Below, in pieces: positions 58,128 to 64,000 of a stretch of 64,000 bases of DNA (within the stretch, counting starts at the first letter, position 1; every line of letters starts with the position of its first letter). The notes below the pieces were generated by a model, which saw only the letters and a list, made by a program, of their open reading frames with translations, was not told the origin of the DNA and ran no database searches. The DNA comes from Moorella mulderi DSM 14980. Lineage in GTDB: Bacteria > Bacillota > DSM-521 > Neomoorellales > Neomoorellaceae. Location of the stretch: the NCBI RefSeq assembly GCF_001594015.1, contig NZ_LTBC01000003.1, forward strand, positions 1-64,000. Direction: 5' to 3'. Position numbers and translations under genes: made by a program.

Positions 58128-60170
58128 TTATAATTGCAGGCTGGCCAGTTTTTCCTTTGCTGCCAGGTAAAGCTGGCGGTATTCCGGTTGCTGCCAGAGG
58201 TTTTCCCGGCAAATCAGGCGGGCATCCTGGCGGGCCTGTTCCAGGATGCGGCCATCCTCGGGTAGCCTGGCCAGGCGGAATTCCGGCAGGCCATGCTGGC
58301 GGGTACCAAAGAATTCCCCCGGCCCCCTGAGGCGCAGGTCGGCTTCGGCAATGGCAAAGCCGTCCTGGCTGGAGGCCAGAACGGCCAGCCGCTCCCGGGC
58401 CGCCTGGCTGTTGCCGGTGATGAGCAAACAGTAGGACGGTGCTGTACCGCGCCCCACCCGGCCCCGCAGCTGGTGGAGCTGGGCCAGGCCCAGCCTCTCC
58501 GCCCCTTCGATTAACATTACCGTAGCGTTGGGTACGTCGACTCCTACCTCAACTACCGTCGTCGCTACCAGGACGGCGATTTTGCCCTCCCGGAAAGCAT
58601 TCATTACCTCCTCCTTTTCAGCGGGCTTAAGGCGCCCGTGGACCAGTCCCACCGCGTATTCAGGAAAGACTTCTTCCTGGAGCTTTTTCGCCATGGCTAT
58701 GGCGGCTTCTGCAGCTACGCTGTCGCTTTCATCAATTAAGGGACAGATAACGTAGGCCTGGTGGCCCTTCTCAATCTCCCGGCGGATTAGCTGGTAAGCT
58801 TTGGCGCGCTGCTTTTCCGTTAAAATGCGGGTAGTTACCGGTTGCCGGCCCGGTGGTAGTTCGTCCAAAAGGGACACGTCCAGGTCGCCGTAGATTGCCA
58901 GGGCCAGGGTCCGGGGAATAGGCGTGGCTGTCATGACCAGCAGGTCGGGAGCCTGCCCTTTGGCCTGGAGGGCGGCCCGCTGGTCAACGCCAAAGCGGTG
59001 CTGCTCATCGATAACCACCAGTCCTAAAGCCTTAAAGGTTACATCTTCCTGGATCAGGGCGTGAGTACCTGCTACCAGGGGTAACCGGCCGGTGGCCAGG
59101 CCGGCCAGGATAACTTCTCGCCCGGCCCGGGAAGTACTGCCCGTCAGGACGGCCACCGGGATTTTTAAAGGCGCGAGGATCTTCTGCAAAGTTTGCCCGT
59201 GCTGCTCGGCCAGGACCTCCGTAGGGGCCATGAGGGCAGCCTGCCAGCCGCCGGCTACGGCCTTGACCATGGCTGCTGCCGCTACTACCGTTTTACCTGA
59301 ACCCACATCCCCCTGGAGCAGGCGGGCCATGGGCCGCGGGTCTTCCATATCGGCCAGGATCTCGGCCAGCACCCTTTCCTGGGCCCGGGTCAGTTTAAAG
59401 GGCAGGCTGGCGATTAACTGCCGCACCAGCCCGTTGTCAAGAGTGTGGGCAACTCCCCTGAGCCCGGCTTCACGCTGCCAGCGGCTTAAGCTTAAACCAA
59501 GTTCCCAGACCAGCAGTTCTTCATACTTAAGGCGCCGCCGGGCCTGGTGCAGGGCGGCGGCGTCGGGAGGAAAATGCATATATTTTATGGCCTGGTAGCG
59601 GGGTAAAAGGCGGTAACGCTGGCATAAGGAAGGGGGTAAAATCTCCGGCAATTCTCCCTGGACTTCCTCCAGGGCCAGGTAGACAATCAGCCTCAGCCAG
59701 CGCTGGCTTAAGCCCGCCGTCAAGGGGTAAAAAGGTACAATGCGCCCCGTATGGAGGCCGCTATCCCCCTGCCCCAGGGCTTCATAGTCACTCACCTGGA
59801 TTTCGGGAACATAACCCCGGTAATTTACCTTCCCGGTTAGGATAACCTCGCTGCCAGCCGGTAGCTGGCGCTTAATGAAGGGTTGGTTAAACCAGAGGGC
59901 ATAGCCACTCCCCCGCCGGCCCTGGACCAGGGCCCGGAAGAGGCGCAGGCGAGGACGTATTTCCTTTTCTTCCCAGGCTTTGATGGTTACCTGGACGGTA
60001 ATTATTTCCCCGGGCGTTGCCGCCGCCAGCTCCTTTAACTGGCGCCGGTCTTCATAACGCCTGGGAAAATGCCAGAGGAGATCGCCCACCGTCTGGATGC
60101 CGAGCCGGTTCAGGCGGGCGGCCTTCTGGGGACCTACATATTTTAAAGATGCCACCGGCCGGTCGCACAT
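58128..60170 (-). CDS. recG: ATP-dependent DNA helicase RecG
   Basis: A 680-aa helicase that remodels stalled forks and Holliday junctions. The N-terminal wedge/OB domain (ITVQVTIKAWEEKEIRPRLR) is followed by Walker A LLQGDVGSGKTVVAAAA, Walker B VVIDEQHRFGVDQR, TATPIPRTLALA, and lobe 2 TTVVEVGVDVPNATVMLIEG and LHQLRGRVGRG, with the TRG tail. It starts six bases after the DUF1858 gene. Confidence 0.97.
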   Translation of the reverse strand: MCDRPVASLKYVGPQKAARLNRLGIQTVGDLLWHFPRRYEDRRQLKELAAATPGEIITVQVTIKAWEEKEIRPRLRLFRALVQGRRGSGYALWFNQPFIKRQLPAGSEVILTGKVNYRGYVPEIQVSDYEALGQGDSGLHTGRIVPFYPLTAGLSQRWLRLIVYLALEEVQGELPEILPPSLCQRYRLLPRYQAIKYMHFPPDAAALHQARRRLKYEELLVWELGLSLSRWQREAGLRGVAHTLDNGLVRQLIASLPFKLTRAQERVLAEILADMEDPRPMARLLQGDVGSGKTVVAAAAMVKAVAGGWQAALMAPTEVLAEQHGQTLQKILAPLKIPVAVLTGSTSRAGREVILAGLATGRLPLVAGTHALIQEDVTFKALGLVVIDEQHRFGVDQRAALQAKGQAPDLLVMTATPIPRTLALAIYGDLDVSLLDELPPGRQPVTTRILTEKQRAKAYQLIRREIEKGHQAYVICPLIDESDSVAAEAAIAMAKKLQEEVFPEYAVGLVHGRLKPAEKEEVMNAFREGKIAVLVATTVVEVGVDVPNATVMLIEGAERLGLAQLHQLRGRVGRGTAPSYCLLITGNSQAARERLAVLASSQDGFAIAEADLRLRGPGEFFGTRQHGLPEFRLARLPEDGRILEQARQDARLICRENLWQQPEYRQLYLAAKEKLASLQL

Positions 60171-60176
60171 CCACTC

Positions 60177-60413
60177 TCATCCCCGGTTCCTGATGGCTTC
60201 ATTTAGCTCATTGAGCAGGTCTTCCAGGTCAACCCCGTGGCTGCGGGCGCCGCTGGCAATGGTTTCATTCATGGCACCCATACATTCTAGGCAGCCCATG
60301 CCATAGCGGTGAAATACCTGCCGCACCTGGGGATAGGCCTGCAATACTTCCATAATGGAGAGATCTTTAGTTATTTGTAAAGGAACGACGTTTTTTTTCC
60401 CTTCCCTGGTCAT
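60177..60413 (-). CDS. DUF1858 domain protein, 78 aa
   Basis: ITKDLSIMEVLQAYPQVRQV, then FHRYGMGCLECMGAMNETI with two conserved cysteines, as in the DUF1858/ScdA-N group of redox-linked small proteins. It lies immediately before recG and may be co-expressed. Confidence 0.85.
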   Translation of the reverse strand: MTREGKKNVVPLQITKDLSIMEVLQAYPQVRQVFHRYGMGCLECMGAMNETIASGARSHGVDLEDLLNELNEAIRNRG

Positions 60414-60550
60414 TCCCTCCACCCCCTGACTATTATTTTCAACAGGTTCCGGGCAAGTCCCTGCCTGCCAGGAGAAATTTATTTCCTTGCTTTCTAACCC
60501 TTTCTCTGGTAAAATATCGCCCGTAGGGTTGAAAAAGCGAGGTGAAATAA

Positions 60551-60739
60551 ATGGCCGTCTGCAGTATCTGTGGCAAAAGGACGACTACCGGCAATCAGGT
60601 CAGCCACTCCAATATTAAGACCAAACGCACCTGGTCTCCTAATCTCCAGCGGGTCAAGATTATTTTAAATGGTACTCCCAAAAAGGTTTACGTCTGTACG
60701 CGCTGCCTGCGTTCAGGCAAAGTGCAACGGGCTGTCTAA
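60551..60739 (+). CDS. rpmB: Ribosomal protein L28
   Basis: A 62-aa L28 with zinc-binding CSICGKRTTTGNQVSHSNIK and CTRCLRSGKVQR. Good AGGTG six bases before the ATG. Single gene with its own terminator. Confidence 0.96.
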   Translation: MAVCSICGKRTTTGNQVSHSNIKTKRTWSPNLQRVKIILNGTPKKVYVCTRCLRSGKVQRAV

Positions 60740-60753
60740 AAAGCATTTAAATT

Positions 60754-60782
60754 AACCCGGGGTCACTAACCCCGGGTTTTGT
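60754..60782. terminator. Shared terminator of rpmB and the YfcE-like gene
   Basis: AACCCGGGGT (60754-60763) pairs with ACCCCGGGTT (60769-60778) and T residues follow on the plus strand. It sits between two converging genes. Confidence 0.85.
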
Positions 60783-60787
60783 CCTGT

Positions 60788-61351
60788 TTATACCGGCCAG
60801 GGCAACTCCTTCAGGATTTCTCCGGTTGCCAGGGCCAGGATTTTCACGCCAGCGTCGTCGGCGACGGCTACTGTTTTGAACTTGCCCAGGGGGCCGCTAT
60901 GGGGCAGGCTGGGACTGCCCGGGTTGACAAAGAGGCGCCCCTCCCTGGCAGCCAGCATGGCTACATGGGTATGACCGGTTATCCACAGGTCGGCCCGGTA
61001 ATAGGCGGCCAGGGTTTCTGCTTCGCCTTCACCTAAACGGTGGCCGTGCTGGGCGATGAGGCGGTACTTACCCATCTGGACAACTACCTGCTCCGGCATT
61101 GGTAAATTTAAGACCATGGCATCTACTTCCGCGTCGCAATTGCCCCGGGCAATCAAGAGGGGTACCGGAGACTGCTGCAAGAGCCCGGCCAGGTCCTTAG
61201 GAGCATAGGCGGCCACAATGGGATTCCTGGGGCCGTGGTAAAGGACATCGCCGGCATGGATGATCAGGTCTACACCCTGAAAGCAGTTGGCCAGGGCCTG
61301 TTCCCAGGCGGCGCCGTCGCCATGGGTATCGCTGATGATACCTACCCGCAT
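60788..61351 (-). CDS. YfcE/MJ0936-type metallophosphodiesterase
   Basis: A 187-aa calcineurin-like phosphoesterase: GIISDTHGDGAAW, IIHAGDVLYHGP, ARGNCDAEVD, IAQHGHRLGEG and ITGHTHVAML give the full set of metal ligands. It probably hydrolyses phosphodiesters. The ATG at 61351 follows the ribH stop by one base. Confidence 0.92.
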   Translation of the reverse strand: MRVGIISDTHGDGAAWEQALANCFQGVDLIIHAGDVLYHGPRNPIVAAYAPKDLAGLLQQSPVPLLIARGNCDAEVDAMVLNLPMPEQVVVQMGKYRLIAQHGHRLGEGEAETLAAYYRADLWITGHTHVAMLAAREGRLFVNPGSPSLPHSGPLGKFKTVAVADDAGVKILALATGEILKELPWPV

Positions 61352-61352
61352 C

Positions 61353-61829
61353 TTAACTCCCTGCCCCTGCCATTGTTTTAAAGAGATTGGCCATTTCCAT
61401 GGCGGCCATGGCGGCATCAAAGCCTTTATTGCCGGCCTTGGTACCGGCCCGCTCTATAGCCTGCTCAATATTGTCGGCAGTTATCAGCCCGTAGATCACC
61501 GGTACGCCGCTGTTCAGGCTTACCTGGGCAATGCCCTTGGTCACCTCGGCGGCTACATATTCAAAGTGGGGGGTGGCCCCGCGGATGACTGCCCCCAGGC
61601 AAATGATGGCGTCGTAACCGCGGGCCGTCATTTTTTGCGCCGCCAGGGGGATTTCAAAGGCCCCCGGCACCCAGGCCACATCAATGGCCGCCGGGTCGGC
61701 GCCGTGGCGGTTTAGGGCATCCAGGGCCCCTTCCAGCAGTTTGGAGGTGATAAACTCGTTGAAGCGGCTGACAACAATGCCGAATTTCAATCCCCGGGCC
61801 TGCAGCTGGCCCGCTAAGATGTTGGGCAT
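61353..61829 (-). CDS. ribH: 6,7-dimethyl-8-ribityllumazine synthase
   Basis: A 158-aa enzyme making lumazine, the riboflavin precursor: [55 protein letters not shown] and [25 protein letters not shown] precedes the ATG. It is separated from ribBA by a 430-bp insert. Confidence 0.97.
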   Translation of the reverse strand: MPNILAGQLQARGLKFGIVVSRFNEFITSKLLEGALDALNRHGADPAAIDVAWVPGAFEIPLAAQKMTARGYDAIICLGAVIRGATPHFEYVAAEVTKGIAQVSLNSGVPVIYGLITADNIEQAIERAGTKAGNKGFDAAMAAMEMANLFKTMAGAGS

Positions 61830-62259
61830 GGGAAAAAGGCCTCCTTCTCGAAATATCTAATCTGCTTGCCAATGAACAGGCTAATACCGTAAAAATAACT
61901 CTCTCATGGGCTGGCATTGTTTGGCTCGCTCCGTGGTCCTCGCGAAGCGGCCTATGGCTCAGCTTCGGGCTCGGGCGCCCAGCACTCACTAAACTCAGGT
62001 ACTTCCAAAGGTAGTACGACTGCATAAACCGAAGAACTGGTTACTGTAACTTGGTTACTGTGAGTGCTGGGCGGCCTATTCGGCATCCTTGCCTCAGAGG
62101 CCGGCCTCGGACATCCTGTCCTCGGCCCCGCCCTCGCTCTGCAGCTTCACCAAGTCCGCTTCGCCACTCGGGTCAAGTCGCTCGCTCCAAACAAAAGCCA
62201 ACCTAATCACTATCACGGTCCACAAGAAATAAGCATCGCTAAGATAACCCCTAAGCCTT
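61830..62259. repeat. 430-bp repeat-rich insert between ribBA and ribH
   Basis: There is no gene. A 14-bp perfect inverted repeat (CGCCCAGCACTCAC at 61976-61989 and its complement at 62060-62073) lies inside outer inverted ends TTGTTTGG (61917-61924) and CCAAACAA (62187-62194). The G/C-rich text between differs from normal intergenic sequence. This looks like a small non-autonomous element or an old insertion scar. Confidence 0.45.
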
Positions 62260-63474
62260 TTAGCTAATCTGCAGCAGGTGGCCCATTTTTTCCTTCTTCG
62301 TTTTCAGGTAACGCCTGTTAACCCGGTTGGGGCACATTTCAATGGGAACCCTTTCGACAACCTTAAGGCCATATCCTTCCAGGCCGGCAATCTTTTTGGG
62401 ATTATTGGTGAGGAGGCGGATCTGGCGGATTCCCAGGTCGGCCAGGATCTGGGCGCCGATGCCGTAATCGCGCAAGTCGGCCGGGAAACCCAGGGCTTCA
62501 TTGGCTTCCACCGTATCCTTACCCTCTTCCTGGAGCTTGTAGGCCTTGATTTTGTTGAGGAGGCCTATCCCCCGCCCTTCCTGGCGCATATAGAGGATGA
62601 CGCCGCGGCCTTCCGCTTCAATCATGGCCATGGCCTGCTGGAGCTGCTCGCCACAGTCGCAGCGTAAGGATCCAAAAACATCCCCCGTCAGGCACTCAGA
62701 GTGGACCCGGACCAGGACCGGCTGGCCGCCGGCAATATCCCCTTTGACCAGGGCCAGGTGCCCCTTGCCGTTCATTATTTCTTCATAGGCAATGGCTTTA
62801 AAATGGCCGTAACTGGTGGGCAGGTCGGCCTCAGCCACCCGGCGGACCAGTTTCTCCGTCCGGCGGCGGTATTTAATTAAATCGGCGATGGTAATGAGCT
62901 TTAAACCGTGTTCCCGGCAGAAGGCATAGAGCTGGGGTACCCGGGCCATGGTGCCGTCGGGATTCATGATTTCGCAGATGACCCCGGCCGGGTAGAGGCC
63001 GGCCAGGCGGGCGAGATCAACGGCGGCTTCCGTATGGCCGGCCCGCCTCAACACCCCGTCTTCCCTGGCCCGCAGGGGAAAAATGTGTCCCGGCCGGCGC
63101 AGGTCTTCAGGCCGGGTACGGGGGTCAATAATCTTCTTCACCGTCAGGGCCCTTTCAAAGGCGGAAATGCCGGTAGTCACCTCGGCTGCATCCACGGAAA
63201 CGGTAAAGGCCGTCCCCATGGACTCGTTATTCTGGGTGACCATGGGGCCCAGCTCCAGTTCATCCAAGCGCTTGCCCTCCACGGGGACACAGATCAGGCC
63301 CCGGGCATGGGTGGCCATGAAATTAATGGCTTCCGGGGTAACCTTCTCCGCAGCGATAATCAAATCGCCTTCGTTTTCCCGGTCCTCGTCATCCACCACC
63401 ACCACCATGCGCCCGGCCCGTATATCGGCAAGGGCTTCTTCAATGGTATTAAATTTAATTTCTCCTTCGCCCAT
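62260..63474 (-). CDS. ribBA: 3,4-dihydroxy-2-butanone-4-phosphate synthase / GTP cyclohydrolase II (RibBA)
   Basis: A 404-aa bifunctional enzyme. The N-terminal RibB half has [20 protein letters not shown] and [16 protein letters not shown]; the C-terminal RibA half has [20 protein letters not shown] (zinc cysteines), [14 protein letters not shown] and LTNNPKKI. Start ATG at 63474 with AAGGTGG. Confidence 0.96.
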   Translation of the reverse strand: MGEGEIKFNTIEEALADIRAGRMVVVVDDEDRENEGDLIIAAEKVTPEAINFMATHARGLICVPVEGKRLDELELGPMVTQNNESMGTAFTVSVDAAEVTTGISAFERALTVKKIIDPRTRPEDLRRPGHIFPLRAREDGVLRRAGHTEAAVDLARLAGLYPAGVICEIMNPDGTMARVPQLYAFCREHGLKLITIADLIKYRRRTEKLVRRVAEADLPTSYGHFKAIAYEEIMNGKGHLALVKGDIAGGQPVLVRVHSECLTGDVFGSLRCDCGEQLQQAMAMIEAEGRGVILYMRQEGRGIGLLNKIKAYKLQEEGKDTVEANEALGFPADLRDYGIGAQILADLGIRQIRLLTNNPKKIAGLEGYGLKVVERVPIEMCPNRVNRRYLKTKKEKMGHLLQIS

Positions 63475-63499
63475 GGCGAACCACCTTCTTCTCCAAATA

Positions 63500-64000
63500 T
63501 TAAATAAAGCCATTGGCGGCCAGAAACTCCACGGTCAAACCCCTCCGGTTCGGCTCCTCTTGCGGCCCGGTGAGGAGCCTTTCCAGGTAACGGGCCAGCA
63601 GGTCGACTTCAATATTCACCTTGTCTCCCGGCCCCTTGGTCCCCAGGATGGTATGCCGGGCCGTATGGGGAATGATGCCGACTGTTACCATGTTCCCATC
63701 TACGGCAATGACCGTCAGGCTGGTACCATCCAGGGCCAGGGATCCTTTGGGAGCAATGTAGCGTTCCAGGCCGGGAGGTACCGCCACCACCAGTTCCCAG
63801 GCGATGCCTGCCTGCCGCTTCGTTTTAATTTCCCCTACGCCGTCCACGTGACCGCTGACCAGGTGGCCGCCCAGCCGCTCGCCCAGCTGCAGGGCCCGTT
63901 CCAGGTTGACCTTATCTCCAGCTTTTAAATAGCCCAGGGTGGTAACCCTCAAGGTTTCAGCCATAACTTCGGCTACCAGGGCTCCTGCCTTTAACTCAAC
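63500..64000 (-). CDS. ribE: Riboflavin synthase, alpha subunit (5' end outside the window)
   Basis: The frame is open to the window edge, so about 30-40 N-terminal residues are missing. Visible: [61 protein letters not shown] and [20 protein letters not shown], the second half of the duplicated lumazine-binding barrel. The ATG at 63964 is internal. Confidence 0.93.
   Translation of the reverse strand, partial: VELKAGALVAEVMAETLRVTTLGYLKAGDKVNLERALQLGERLGGHLVSGHVDGVGEIKTKRQAGIAWELVVAVPPGLERYIAPKGSLALDGTSLTVIAVDGNMVTVGIIPHTARHTILGTKGPGDKVNIEVDLLARYLERLLTGPQEEPNRRGLTVEFLAANGFI

Overview
The window looks like a chromosome segment of a thermophilic, spore-forming acetogenic clostridium, most likely Moorella (M. 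thermoacetica or a close relative). This rests on gene content and order (fapR-plsX-fabH-fabK-fabD-fabG-acpP-fabF-rnc-smc-ftsY beside ackA, DUF177 and rpmF), on sporulation genes (gpr, an alpha/beta SASP, spoVS, ylbJ, cotJC remnants), on a UGA-containing selenoprotein, and on indolepyruvate:ferredoxin oxidoreductase. No search was run, so the species is an inference.

Region 1 (1-2900) is a graveyard of mobile elements: an IS66 transposase 3' part, an ISL3 fragment, two nested group II intron 3' remnants (one inserted in the reverse transcriptase gene of the other, next to the YADD catalytic motif) and an IS1380 transposase fragment.

Region 2 (2900-22900) is a defence island, mostly on the minus strand. 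Its core is a tight five-gene operon: DUF499 ATPase, PglZ, DUF1156/COG1743 zinc-ribbon adenine methyltransferase, an unrecognised 166-aa protein, and a SNF2 helicase. This set resembles BREX type 3, but brxA and brxF are not visible and the gene order differs. Upstream lie a decayed IS256-type transposase, a PD-(D/E)XK nuclease-like protein, a large SIR2 defence protein split by a frameshift, an ApeA-like HEPN protein, and a plus-strand HEPN/MNT toxin-antitoxin pair flanked by two cotJC remnants.

Region 3 (23000-37500), minus strand, returns to core genes: a truncated GntR regulator, an aldo/keto reductase with a ferredoxin tail, mtaD, ftsY, two ECF sigma/anti-sigma operons (one with an ABC-2 exporter, one with two membrane proteins), smc and spoVS. 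Both ECF sigma genes have a strong Shine-Dalgarno but no ATG, GTG or TTG at the position where the protein should begin.

Region 4 (37500-49700) holds rnc and the fatty-acid synthesis cluster under FapR, rpmF and DUF177 (with a consensus promoter that makes the message almost leaderless), ackA, ylbJ (plus), a coiled-coil protein and rsmD.

Region 5 (49700-64000): a candidate structured RNA with four strong hairpins, then iorA-iorB-paaK with an attenuator-like leader, a molybdopterin-binding-domain protein, a selenoprotein-trxA-ferredoxin operon in which the selenoprotein is invisible to normal gene calling, ylaI-like, gpr, SASP with a sigma-G type promoter, recG, rpmB, a YfcE-type phosphodiesterase, and the riboflavin genes ribH, ribBA and ribE (cut by the right edge), with a 430-bp repeat-rich insert between ribH and ribBA.
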